DNA of 64,000 bases from Juglans regia (Eukaryota; Streptophyta; Magnoliopsida; Fagales; Juglandaceae). Made by a program: the position numbers and the translations under genes. The notes under the pieces are model-generated. The model made no database searches. It worked only from the letters and a program-made list of their open reading frames with translations, and was not told where the DNA came from. Positions 1 through 14,300 of this stretch are shown piece by piece (positions within the stretch are counted from its first letter, which is position 1; every line of letters begins with the position of its first letter). Location of the stretch: the NCBI RefSeq assembly GCF_001411555.2, contig NC_049916.1, forward strand, positions 6,962,389 to 7,026,388, in the 5' to 3' direction.

Positions 1-150
1 TAGTGGCTCTGATGCTATGTTAGAATTGTATTAATCAATTCTATATGTCAATTGTGTTATACAAGGTGGCCTATATATAGGAGGCCAAAGGCTAAACAAG
101 AGCCTTACTCAACTAAATAGGATGGTGGGAAATCAAGATACTCATCACAT
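1..150 (-). mobile_element. Possible LTR edge of a retrotransposon running off the left end
   Basis: Read on the minus strand, the first 17 bases resemble a primer-binding site (CATCAGAGCCA, close to the common initiator-Met tRNA site TGGTATCAGAGC). They directly abut a plus-strand TGTTAGAATTG, a typical LTR terminus. This would place the internal part of an element left of the window and its LTR from about position 18. The far LTR end is not clear, and a candidate CA lies near 145-150. No coding sequence is visible. Confidence 0.35.
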
Positions 151-2040
151 GTAAATGAATCTCTTTATTTTTCGTCACGAAATTCTCCCAAATAAGACAA
201 TCTTGTGGTTGAACTCCAAGTAAAGGTAATTATGGAGGAAAATTAGTAGGAGAATCGATGATTTATTTTTATCAATAGCAAAATGGAATTGTTTGGGTTT
301 TTTCTTTTCCTTGTTTCTGGGCAATAGGAGTTGTGGTCTGAGTAGAGCATACAATAAAACCCATATGGCTAACCAGATCCAAAATAATGACATGATAGGA
401 AACAGGTACGAAATTGAAATTTTTTATTATATTTTAAGTTATTGGGCCAACCCAAAATAACCGGCCAATAAGAAACGAGTTGAAAATTTAAAAAGTTTCA
501 ATTATATTTCAAAAAGATATTATCTGAAAAATGTGTTGAACGAGGTTAAATTTTGATTAAGATAAAAAAAAAAATACAAAAAAAAAAAAAAATCAGAAGG
601 TCGAGACAGAAAATGTCGATTTTTTTTAAACAATACTCGGACTGGAGATTTGGCCGAACCTTTTCGGTTCGAAAATATTTTTCAGCCAGAAAAGAATTCA
701 GGTCGGATGAACAATCCGAATTTCGAGGGTAGTATAACGTATCGATATCCCACTCATGAGAGAGAGAATGTCATTATTAGGCTGAAAAGGTTTCTGTGTG
801 CTAAATTTCTTTAGTCAAAGAATCATATTTACGGATCCTCACATAAACAATGAAATCACTTCTCACAAGGAGCTATATCCCAAGCAATTTTGCTTGTTAA
901 AGAGTAATGATTTATACATACCTCAAATAAACAAGTCTCGTGCAAGTCTTTTTGTATTAAGAAGAAAAAAAAAAAATAGTTGTGCGGCCTAACTTTGATC
1001 ACTAGTAAAAATTTCATTTTTTTTTTCTTTATATTTTTTAACATATTTAAATATTTTTAAAAAATAATATATATATATACACTAATACACTAATAGTCAT
1101 TTCTTTAATCAGTAAGTAAAAGAAAAAAATTAAAACAAAATTAAATACGTGACCAGTCAAAATAAGGCAACATAGTAACATTATTAAAAAAAAAAAAAAT
1201 AGACCTCACCATAAAAAAATGAAAAATTTTGTCTAAGTGAAATCCATTTTTTTTTTTACAAAAGACTTGCAGAAGGCTTGCCCACTTTAAACTTGTACCT
1301 AACATTACTCGTTAAAATGATTCAATCTAGGAGTGCAACAATGCTGCCTACAGCCTACATATATATATATATATAAATAACTATAGATAGAAGCTACTAT
1401 TGGGAGCATCCATTTTGCACACATGATGTGGCATCATTTAGACCACACATCTCCCCAAGTGAGTGTTGAGAACAATCAACTAGAAGCAACCACGAAGTGA
1501 GTACAAAATGTATACTATTATAGTGACTTCTCTCTAGCATTATATAAATATCAAACTTGAACCTTGGATGCCTCTGTGAAATTCCATTGAGACGTTATCA
1601 CTGATCGCCACAGTATCCCCCCGAGCTGCAGATGATCTGCCCTGCGCAACCAATATTCGCAAGTCGACCCATCACAAATGGCTTCAAGAGGGCACAACAG
1701 TATTTATTGAAATTTTGACTGTCTAAATAAACAATTGCTTAGGGCAACATAAAGATTATAGGCCCTACCCTTTCCAAATATAGTCTTTTACCAAATCCCT
1801 TTTCTTTTCCAAATAGAAAACCACAATAAATGTCTTTAACAGATGGAAATGAATAACCTTTCAAAAAGAGAGAAATGAATAACCTATCTTCCAAAAAAAC
1901 GCACTTCCATAACCAAAAAAAGAAACCTTACTTGCCTCACCTTAGATAATAGATTCTCTGGAAAGAAGGAAACCGGTTCAATCTTCTACAACTTCTGGAC
2001 AAAAACCAAGCTAAAACTCTCAAGAACACAAAAGCCTTCA
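151..2040. other. Gene-free AT-rich stretch downstream of SS1
   Basis: No convincing coding exon on either strand. It holds poly-A/T runs, (TA)n tracts near 1067-1078 and 1362-1374, and a block at about 1388-1450 that recurs near 38729-38800 (shared words include GGGAGCA, TTTTGCACAC and TGTGGCATCAT). The part nearest 2300 is probably SS1 3' untranslated sequence. The small open frames here have no recognisable domain. Confidence 0.5.
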
Positions 2041-2307
2041 ACATAAAACATCCATCCATCTTATACTATGTAGAAGAATTGAGTGCACTTTTAATACAAG
2101 TACCACCTTCTCAACCAAAAGAATGACCAAAATTATTGTACGTATATATATATATATACCACCTTGAAGTGGGAATGGAAAAAGAACGTGTAGTTTCCAA
2201 GCTGGTATGACAATGAATAGCTCTCATGTAAGACTGAACCAAGGAAAAAGCTGGAGGTTGGTTGTTTCTTCTTTTTTCTGGCACCCTTCTTAGTTCTATC
2301 TGCTCTT

Positions 2308-5300
2308 TTAATCTGAGCTGACATAAGGTGGATCAATGAATGCCCATTCAAACACCTGTTCATATTGGATGGCAGCATTTTCCCATGTGCAGTCCCTCCG
2401 CATCCCTCTTCTCATCAATCCCTCCCAAGAAGACTTGTGCTCTTTATAAGTCCGAACGGCAATTTTTAAAGCCTGCAGATAATCATCCAGTGGAAGTAAA
2501 AAGGCTGGTGAGTAAACACCCCCACCTGCACTGTCCACACACAAGCACATACTAACTATAAAGGAAGTAAGAAAACATAAACAATCGATTCACTTACCGC
2601 CAACATGCTCTCTTTTGTCAGAGGAGAGAAAGTCCATCTGCAACACATTCCACGACGGTGTCATAATTTAGCTTTAGCTCCTATAAAAGCAAATCATTAT
2701 TCATGAAAAACTCATTATGAGCATTTTTTTTATTGGCACCAGGTGTTCAGGGACAGCGTCCCGACTAAATCCCAGGGGTGCACAGGCCCTCGGCAAGGAA
2801 TTTCCCACAAGTGCACCTTGGGTAATTCAAGGGAAAAATCTCTCAATCCGATGACCCATAAAGATTGTTTACACCCAAGGGGATTTGAACCTTAGACCAG
2901 GGGGGAGCATACCCCCAAGCCCAAGGCCTTTACCACTTGAGCCAACCCCTAGGGGTTAAAAGTTAAAACTCCTAATGAGCATTATTGGTAACAAAATCAT
3001 AATGAGATCCAGAGGAGCTGATCATTATCCAGAAAATGTTGTAGTAATACACGTAAGGTAGTGAAATAATTACCACAAAAAGTGGTGAAAAGTAAGTCTT
3101 ACCAAAATGAAAAGCTAACCAACATAATCGATAAAGAAGGTTATCATAAAAGTCAGGATGCTACGTCATAAGGCATAATCACAGCATCTTTGATAGTGTA
3201 AATCGGCATATATGAGTCACACGGGTGAATTGTTCAATCTTTTTATACACATATCGCCCTTGGAATTTGGAATGAATCACCACCTTTCTGGTCGTTTGTT
3301 TGATTCTTTTCTGTCCATGTTAGAAGTGAACTAGAAATGCATGACTTGATTCTGTGCAATAGTTGCAGCCATCTGCAAGATTTATATATGTTCCAATTGC
3401 CCAGTTTTTTTATGAACAAAACAGTACCATCTTTAAACAACCAATCCTCAGCTTATTGAATATAACCAAGAAAAAGAAAAATATTTCAACAAGTGACTTG
3501 CTTCAAGGATGCAGACCTCATGGTTAGACTTATATTACAGGATAAAGTGCCCAAGACCCATCAGCGTGCTGGTGTCACGTGATATATCTCATGAAGTCTT
3601 GAGTGTGAAGTTGAGATAGTCTACATTTCCTTTTTCTCTCATTGTCAAAAAAAATCATTTAGCCAAGAGCTCAAAAGAGGCATACATACCCTGTACCTTC
3701 ACCTTTGCCTTCCTGAGCATATGGATTGAAATTTTTTACAGTATCCTGAGACAAATAGAAGAGGAGGATTGAGTAGAAATAATCCATATAAAAAACAACT
3801 GCAATCAATTTCTTGGTTGTTTAGACTTACTCTGAGTCCCCCAGTGCCATGAACCACGGGCACAGTTCCATATCTCATTGCATACAATTGATTTAGCCCA
3901 CAGGGCTCAAACCTTGAGGGCATCAACAGTATGTCACAGCTGATCATTCCAAAACCACAGTGAGTTGGTGCCATCATTTCTTGAAGGAACATATAAACCA
4001 TGAAAAAGAAATTCTGAAATACCCTGCAGTTATCTTATGAGAAATTGGGACATTAAATCCAACCCAACCCCGGAATTTTTCTTTATGAGCTAATTCTGTT
4101 GCTCTCATCCAATCTTCAAACATCGGATCCCCAGAGCCAAGCATAATCTGAAGTATATAGAAAGCAGGAGCAATGTAAAGGGAGCATGACTTCAATGTGG
4201 AGCCAAATTATTTGAAAGTCTTCATCAAAGATTCACTTACAAATTGTACATCATCTTCCATTATCTCTGGAATTGCCGACCGGATCAAGTCGATGCCTTT
4301 CTGGTAGTCCAGTCTCCCGATAAACCCAATCTACACAGTTCAATTCAAACAAATAAGAGGGATAATAGAAGTTATGCTATGAAGACTGAGTCTAAGCAGA
4401 CATTAACATATTACCAATGGGCAATCAGGCCTAATGGGAAGACCCAGTTCTTTCTGTAAAGCAGTCTTGCATTGAACCTGCACTTTAAATATAGTTGACG
4501 CAAGAGAACTATGCTTTTATGCACTGCCTAATATAAAGCAAAATACTTGGATACCTTCTCAGAAATATTTTCAACAGAATAATGGTAAGGGATATGCTCG
4601 TCTGAAGATGGGTCCCATTCAGCAACATCAATCCCATTTGTGATCCCTGGTTAGTATGTAACATTAATTAGTTTGAAAAGTTAACAATCGAATTAAATAA
4701 TTTAAATGGAACGTTACATTCTTCTAATCATCAATTTGTTTCTATTAGCTGACACATTCATGTATATAAGAGAGAAATGATGAAATTGGAACATCCCTTA
4801 AACAAAGATTGAGGCGGGAGTAACGACATTCACATTTTTTCAGGGTTATATGATAGACTGATTAGAAAATAGCTAACAAGTAAATAAGGGAACTCAATAT
4901 TATGAGAAAAGTGATTAGTCACAACTGGTTTCAACCATGTTGCTTAACCTACATATATACTCATTTCCATGTATCAAAGTACATCACTCTTTCAATATGA
5001 ATGTTAAATATCAAATACATTATTTACTTGCTATATCTCAATAAATGGAATAAAATGTTGACTTGTCCAACTAAATGGTTACTTCCTAGATGAAGCAGAC
5101 TCAAAAGTTAGTTTGATAACTATTTACCTATATTCAAAGCTTTCACACGGGAAAAGAAATCTATTATAAAGATGATTTATATCATATGATTCAATCTGCT
5201 GAAGAATTAATGTTTTAGTATTATTGATTGCTTAAGAAGGTAGATCTTGGTTATCTATGAGAACGTAATGTATTAGAATTCAAAATTACCGTTCAACTGT

Positions 5301-8300
5301 AAACATACATGACTTTGAAACAATAGCACATATTAAGTTGTAATTAGACCCTTTACTGGAGCAATATTAACTACCATTCCAGAGGATAAAGATAAGTTGA
5401 TAACCATTAGAATTGATCGAAAGGAAAAAGATGCCCAAAGATTTGAAATGACATTCTAGATTCTAAAACTGAGTGTCTAAGAAAAAAACCATTCCCCACG
5501 TTTACAAAATAGCCCAGAATTCACAAAGGATGACATGAAGATAACTAGCCCACACATACCATTAATAATACTCTTTCGATCACTTAGCAACTCATGTAGA
5601 CCATATCCGCCTTCAACTGTTGTTATTTCCCAGGAATAGCCCTGCAATTAGAAGGCATTGTTTTAACAGGAAAAGTACCATAACATGATGACATATGATG
5701 TATTCGATCTTCCTTTTTGTATTAAATTCTCTCCAACATAGGGTCCAATAAAATATAGTTTTTAACCCTAAATCCCCAAATAACTATTAAAAGCTCATAG
5801 ATAGGTCATCATTTACTGATCACCACACAAATTTCAGATATATCACAAGATGCCTCGCAAGATAAGTATGCTGTGTAGCATTTATAACCTGGCTAACAGT
5901 CAATATACGATCAGCTGTCACAACTGCACCCTTCAGAAGATTGACTGCTAGACCTGGGTCAAGAGCATGTGTCCTTGCCCATGTTGGAAAAACCCATTCC
6001 AGGGCTCCATACCACTCCGAAGGAAGTCCCAAATTCTGGTATGTTGCTGCTGATTCCACTCCCTTGTATATGAAACACAATTAGTTTATAACAGTGTTGA
6101 TTGAAAGATCCAAAGGACATAGTTACAAGAAATAAGACATTCCTTATCAATATTAATCTATAAGTAATGATTGAATTGCTCATCACCTCTTCAAGGTGCA
6201 TGCCCTTCTAGAAGGAACACTCAAATGAGGAAAGATTTCATGTATTAATATTCCTTACAGATTCAAAAGCAACAATATTACACCCCATCAAGAGTGAACT
6301 AGCCAACATATAGGAATCTCTGGGATATCCTAAGGGTGTTCCAGAATGTAAATATGATAAAGCTTCCATGTGCTCAGAGCAAGCACTTTCATCCCAATAA
6401 CAAAGTTTAATTTCAGAAGTTCATTTTCATCCCAACACAAGGACTAGAAATTTTCTAACAAAAAAATACGAGTATTATTATTATTATTTGGCACACTTGT
6501 GCCCATTACGGCAAGAAGTAACATACAAACCCATGAATGAATCCAGGAAAAAAGTATCTACCTGATGTGAAAGGTTGTGGATTACAAGAATACTTCGAGC
6601 ATCTTTATAGACTCCATATGGACGATACTTGGCTGCCAATAGTCTGCATTAGAATATTTCAAGAGATCAATCAATCCCATAGCAATTTACACCTCAATAA
6701 AGCATAGCCTGTGAAAAGGAAATGAAAAAATAATAACCTACCCAAATCATCAGCATAAGGCAGGTGCAAATTGCTAACATATGGTCCAAATAGGATGCAT
6801 ATGTCTGCATTAAACCTGTTTCTCTTTCACACTATCCCATACATTTTAATTACTTGTCCTCTACCAACTACCTCCCACACAGCAAGGTATCAGGTTCTCC
6901 TATTTCTCAAAAGAATGTGTCGGCTTTTCTACTTAAAAGGGCTTAAAATACGGTAGACTAATCTATAAAGCTACAACGAAAAGGGCAAAAAACAGAGAGA
7001 TAAAATAAAGCTGCAAATAAATAAACAGAAGAATATAAATCCTAGAAGACAAAAAATTATATAAGGTAAGTATAAGAACATCATTAGTCCTATTCCTACT
7101 AGTCAGTAAATAGGAAAATGGGGCAAATAAAAAAGTAAACAATCAGCAAAACATATACAGAAATTAGCAAAGACCCCTTACACTGGCACAAGGCTTGCAT
7201 GCCAATCATTGGCAAGGAACACACATTTCTCGCCATAAGTGAACCCTCCCAATGGAAGCACTAGTGGAGCTTCACATGCTGCATGGCAAAGTAAAGTGAA
7301 CCGAAACTGTAAACCAAATAAAAAAATATTTTGTCATTATTTGTAGGCAAAGCATATAACTCTATCAATCCAACCTTATAACTAGAGTAAGGGTAAAATC
7401 TACTAACACCTCCTGTGCTTTGATGGTGTTTTATTGATATCCATTAAGTTCCTAATTTTGAAATCACACTCTTTACAGTACTTTTATTCTATTCAACTCC
7501 TTCCTACATGCATGCAAGTGATTTATTGAGCAATTGCACCATGCCATATGGACAATAAATTTCAGATTTTCTTTCACATCATTTTAGAAAAATTACTGCC
7601 ATATAAAAAAAAAAAAAAAGCATGCTTATATAAAGGGGGAAAATAAGAAGAAAAACAAATTCAGATTCCTTTTGCATCATTAGAATTATTAATACTGTAG
7701 TCGAACATAGAGAGAGAATACTACGTGTTATTCATTGATGTTCAACAAGCATATATATACTATATACAAATGACAATTATACCCTCAAAAGCATAGTTTT
7801 AAATTTCGTACCATACTGGCCGGTACAGCCAAAATTTTTCGTACCGGCCGGATTACTATATCTATTTCCTACCGGCCGGTACCAGACGTACCGGCCGATA
7901 TTTTGGCCAGTGTTTTTTTGTTTTTGTTTTTTTTTTCGTTTTTTCAAACTACAAGCTTATTTTTTAAACCACAATTCAGACTAGACTATTTATAATTTAT
8001 ATATATATATGTATTTATATATAATTTATTTATATATAGACTATTATTTTGGAATATAATTTTTATATATAATTTATTTATATATCGAGTATTCCGAAAT
8101 GTTATCTCGAAACGCTATCCCGAAACGGTACCCGTACCAAAATATTTCGTTCCAGTGCCTTGACCGGTACAGCATCCGATACGATATTCAAAACATTGCT
8201 CAAAAGTTACACTATTTACAACTATGTACTCTAACACTCCCCCTCAAGCTGGGGCATATATATCATATAAACCTAGCTTGGAACAAATAAACTTTAACTG

Positions 8301-11300
8301 ACTATAACATAGTGGTTTGGTAAACATATTTGCAGAATGATCAGCAGACTTCACAAAGGGTCTAGAAATGTCACAACTTAATATCTTATCCCAAATGAAG
8401 TGACAATCAATCTCAATGTATTTAGTCTTCTCATAGGACACATGATTAGACGTAATATGCACTGCAACTTGATTATCACAAATTAACTGAAGAGGAACAG
8501 GAGCTGGAAACCCAATCTCTTGAAGAAAGTATTGCAACCATGTCAACTCACTAGTAGTGTGAGTCATTGCTCTATATTCAGCTTTTGCACTAGACCGAGC
8601 AACTACTGTTTGCTTCTTTCTCTTCCAGGTAACCAAGTTACCTCCCATAAAGGTACAATATCCAGTAGTCGATCTTCTATCTAAAGGAGATCCTACCCAA
8701 TCAGCATATGAAAAAGCTTCAATTCTAAGATATCCATTGGGTCTATACAACAATCCAAGGCCAGGAACTCGTTTAAGATAATGAAGAATATGGATTACAG
8801 CATCCCAATGTGAGACCCTGGACATTTGTAGAAATTGGCTCACTACACTCACTGCATAAGAAATATCAGGTCTAGTAATAGTAAGATAATTCAATTTCTC
8901 AACAAGTCTTTGATACCGACCTGGATCTCCAAACAACTCTCATTCCTCTTTCAAGAGTTTACGATTTGGGTCCATAGAAGTGTCAATAGGCCGTGCACCC
9001 AACATGTCAGTTTCTTCCAGAAGGTCAAGTACATAGTTTCTCTGAGATAGTTTAATACCTTTTTTAGATCTACTGACTTCAATTCCAAGAAAGTATCTAA
9101 GTTTGCCCAAGTCTTTTGTCTGAAACTGATCATGTAAAAATTATCTCAGATTCTCAGCCTAGTAATTTCAGCTGAATCACTCCCAATAATTACAATGGCA
9201 TCCACATATACAACCAATAAAATATGACCTGCATCACTATATAGGTGAAATACCGAGTAGTCTGTTTGGCATCTATGAAGACCAAATGTCAATATAGCAT
9301 CAGAGAACCTCCCAAACCATGCTCGAGGAGATTATTTCAAACCATATAGTGCCTTTTTTAACTTGCACACAGTACCTCGACATTCCCCCTGAGCAACAAA
9401 CCCAGGTGGTTGCTCCATATACACTTCCTCATTTAAGTCGCCACGTAGGAATGCATTTTTAACATCCAACTGAAATAAGGGTCAATCCAAATTAGCAGCA
9501 AGAGAGATCAATACTCGAACAGAAGAAATTTTGGCAACTGAGGAGAAAGTCTAGTTGTAATTAATGTCATAAGTTTGAGTGTAACCCTTAGCAACCAAGC
9601 GGGCTTTCAGACGTTCCACAGAACCATTAGGATGGACTTTGATTGTATATACCCATCTACAGCCAACAGGTTGTTTACAAGGCAGTAGAGGAACAAGATC
9701 CCATGTCCCATTATGGTGAAGAGCATCCATTTCATTTTTCATAGATGTCCCATCTCAGATCAGATAAAGCATTCTAAAGTGTCTTAGGAACAAAAAGTTT
9801 TGAAAGTTGAGAAGTAAAACATGAAAATGATGGACATAAAGCATGACAAGAGACATATTGGCTAATCGGATGTTGAGTAACACAAGAACGAGTACCTTTT
9901 CGAAGAGCAATAGGTGAAGAGTCTGTAACACTAGGTAACTCAGGATCTAAAGATGGAGACAAAGTTGGTGAGGCATGAGAGTCAGGGGCTGCAAGCGATG
10001 CGAGTACACCTGTAAAGGAACAAGGAAAGGCACGGAAAAGGGTTGGGTAAAAGTGGGTGAGTGTGCAGGAGAAAGGGTAAGAGTAGATAATAGTAGAGGA
10101 TCACACTCAACAACCGAAGATGTGTTCAAGAAATAGGGTATGGACTCAAATAGGGTTGAGCAAAAAATCCAACTCTGACTCCGCCCCGACTCCGATAAGT
10201 CGGAGTCGAAGGTGGCGATGTACCAACTCCGACTCCAACTCTGATATTGTACATATTTTATAAAAGTATATGTATTTTTTTTATATTAATCATATATATT
10301 TGATATAACTATAACTTATATTGTTAATTAAATTCAATAATATACTAGTATGAGGAAATTTTTTTTTTTTTATAAGTAAAATAAGTATTATTAATCCAAA
10401 AATGGGCAACAACTGCCAATTTCAAAGTAAGTATGTCCTATCTACGTAGGCACATTAGAAACTAAGAAATCATGAAGGTCCATGCCATTAAAGTCCATAG
10501 CAATGGCCAAAGTACAAAGGGTTCTGAAAAAGAAAACCTTTAGCTCCTCCATAGATCTCTCTGTCTTCAAATGTCCTCTCATTTCTCTCCTGCCTTACTT
10601 ATCAAAAAAAAATTTCTCTCCTGCCACAAGCACCACATAATACAGATAGGGATCATCTTCTAAATCACTTTGATCTAATACACTCCTCGAATAGAGGTCC
10701 AACACGCCAACATATCCACTACGGATTCCGGCATAATCCATGCTAGTTCTATCCTTTTAAACACCTCATTCCAGAGAGTCCTGGCTACATCACAATGTAC
10801 AAGTAAATGGTTCACCGACTCACCCCCTCTTTTACACATACAACACCAGTATGCAATGATTATCCTCCTCTTTCTTAGATTATCTGTAGTAAGAATCTTG
10901 CCTAGTGACGCTATCCACACAAAGAAAGAAGCTTTAGGAGGAGCCTTGTGTCACCAGATCCTTCTCCAAGGAAACTGTATCTCTGGCACTTTTGTGAAGA
11001 TCTTATAAAAGGACCTAACAGTGAATACCCCTCTCCCTGCAGCAATCCACCACAGGCCATATTCATGCTGGATACTTGGACGACTCAAATACAAAAGACT
11101 ATAAAAATCTACAAAACTCTCCATCTCCCAATCCTGTGCCACCTGGTTGAAGTTGATATTCCAGTGAATACCCCTTTCTGAGATTCCCATAACTTCCGCC
11201 ACTGTGACATCTTTGACACTTGCAATTAGAAAAAGTATAGGAAACAAATGTTGGAGAGCACTGTTGCCACACCAAACATCCTTCCAAAATATAATCCTGG

Positions 11301-14300
11301 AGCTTGTACCCAACTAGAACCTAGTATGATGATGAAAGACCTCCCACCCTTTTCTAATATACTTCCATAGCCTCATTCCATGTGCCTCTCTAACTTCTCT
11401 AGTACACCAACCCTCCCCTAAATCATCATATTTATTCTCAATGACAATTTTCCATAAGGCTTCTGGTTCCTTGCTATATCACCACAGCCATTTGCTAAGT
11501 AGCACCCGATTAAACAACCTTAAGTTTCTAATACCCAAGCCGCCACTCGAGATAGGACGGCACACCATCTCCCACCTGACAAGATGAAATTTAAACTCTT
11601 TTCCTAAGCCACTCCACAGAAAATCTCTTTGTAACTTCCCAAGACGACCCACCACGCTTGCCGGTATATGGAATAAAGATAAGAAATAAGTGGGTAGATT
11701 AGAAAGTGTACCTTTAATCAATGTAATTCGGCCCCCTTTCGACAAGTACATTCTCTTCCACCCTACTAGTCTCCTCTCTACTTTTTCAATCACTGTATCC
11801 CAGATTGAGCATGCCCTCAAAGCTATACCCAACGGTAATCCCAAGTAAGTCATCGGAAGGGACGCTATCTTGCAACCCAATGTGTCCCCACCAATTCCCT
11901 AATATTCTTAACTTTTCCAATCGGCACCAACTCAGATTTATCATAGTTCACTTTTAAACCAGACACTACTTCAAAACAAAGCAAACATGCCTTCACAGCC
12001 CGCAACTGGTCTCGATCAGCTTCACACATAAAAGCGTGCCATCTGCAAACAACAAGTGAAAAATAGAGGTAAAACCCCTGCTCGGAGATCCAATCTGGAA
12101 ACCACTAAGAGCATTCTCATTGGATTAGCTAAAAGCTAAATCCAATGAGAATTTAGCTATTAGGTGGATAAATTGCTCACATTGAATTAGCTATATTCCA
12201 AATATTTGGAATATAGCTACAGTAATATCCAAACTAATTTCCAAATTTGGAAGACACTATTCATTCATCAAATCCTTTTTATATTATTTCTTTCTCTTTC
12301 CTTTTAATATTAATTATTTCTCTCTCCATTTTAAATGACAATTGAAAAAATATAATTAGAATACAATTACAAATTAATATATAATATTATAAATAGTAAA
12401 ATATGAAAAAATAAAATAAATTCATAATTAAAAAAATTAAAAAATTTTCAAAATTATTAATTACTCATTACTATATAATTAATAAATAGATAATTCAATT
12501 TGGAGATTTGATGTGAATAGTCAAAATTAAATTCATCTTATATTATTTTATTGTCATATAATGAAAAAATGGCTATTCCAATGTAGAGATTTATATAAAT
12601 GGAATTGTTAAAAGTTAAATTCATCTTACATTCATCAAAAATGTACTTTAATTTAGCTATTCCAATGAGAGTGCTCTAACAAAACCATTAGCCAACAACG
12701 CCGCGATCATCCTGCTTAGTGTTTCCATAACAATAACAAAAAGTAACGGAGACAATGGATCCCCTTGTCTCAAACCACGAGAACTCTGGAAGAAACCCTT
12801 GGGGCTGCCATTGATCAACACTGAGAACCTTACCGTAGATATACACCATCTAATCTAAGACCTCCACCTTTCACCAAAACCACACCTACCCAATAGGTAT
12901 AGAAGGAAATCCCAATTTACATGGTCATACGCCTTCTCCATATCCAACTTACACATAATTCCCGGGTTGCCAGCCTTCAATCTACTGTCCAAACATTCAT
13001 TGGCAATTAGAACCGCATCAAGAATCTATCTACCCTTAACAAAAGCATTTTGAGGCTTAGTCACAATCTTCCCCAACACCAAGCACTTTCGAAATAATCT
13101 TGTAAACTCCATTCACTAAGCTAATAGGCCGAAAATATGTGATCTCAATAACCCCGGCCTTCTTCGGTATTAAAGAAAGGAAAGTGGAGTTAAGGTTTTT
13201 TTCAAATTTTCCAAACGAGAACAACTCCTGAAACACCTTCAAGAGGTCTTCTTTAATCACCTCCCAGCATTCTTGGAAAAAACCCATAAAGAACCCATCA
13301 GGACCAGGAGCCTTGTCTTTTACCATTTTCCTGACCACATCAAAGACCTCTTCCTCCTCGAAAGCCCTCTCCATTCTGGCAACATCCCCCAGTTCAATAA
13401 TGTTAAAAACCAAACCATCTAGAGTAGGCCTCCACCCTTCCTGCTCTGTAAGGAGCTTCTCAAAGAAATCAACCACATGAACTTTAATAGCCTCTTCTTC
13501 CCTGCACTCCACCCCCTCAATTTTCAGCACCTCAATGTTATTCTTTCTTCTATGAGAGTTTGCAATACTATAGAAGAACCTTGTGCTCCGATCCCCTTCC
13601 TTTAACCATAGTGCCCTTAACTTTTGACCCCAAGACAATTCCTCTTGCGAGATTATCCTCTCAAGATCTGCGACCAGTAAAGTTTTCTGAGCTTGCTCTT
13701 CCACATTAGAGGCCTCCCCTCTTGTAGTCTTTCTAACACTTGTATTTCCATCCATTTGATATTTTTGTTATCCTCTATGTTACCGAAAGACTGTTTATTC
13801 CATTCCTTTAAGTCTCTTTTTAAGGCTTTCAACTTATTTGTAAAAATAAAACTGGGTATACCCTCGAACTGATACGAAATCCACCATTGCTTGACCCTCT
13901 CCACAAAACCTTCAAATTTCAACCACATGTTCTCGAACTTAAAATAACGTCTACCACTTTGAATGCCTCCACAATCAAGCAAGATAGACCAATGATCCGA
14001 AGCTAAATGTACCAACCGCTTTTGCCATACATATGGAAAATGTCTTTCCCACTCTGGTGAAATTAAGAAAAGATCTAGGCAGGTCCAGGTCTGATTATTT
14101 GACCATGTGGCGGGGCCCCCTGCAAGTGGTAAGTCTATCAAGTTCAAATCAAAGATACATTCTAAGAACTCCAAGCTAGCTGGCCTCAATCTTCTATCTC
14201 CAAAACTTTCACTTTGGAATCTATCAACATTGAAATCACCCCCAATACACCAAGGAAGCTCACACCAACCGTGAACCCCCGCTATCTCATCCCACAATAA

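Noticed and set aside
2880..2960. tRNA-like A and B boxes suggesting a tRNA gene
   Set aside because: No acceptor stem or cloverleaf closure; A-rich tail and target duplication show a SINE.
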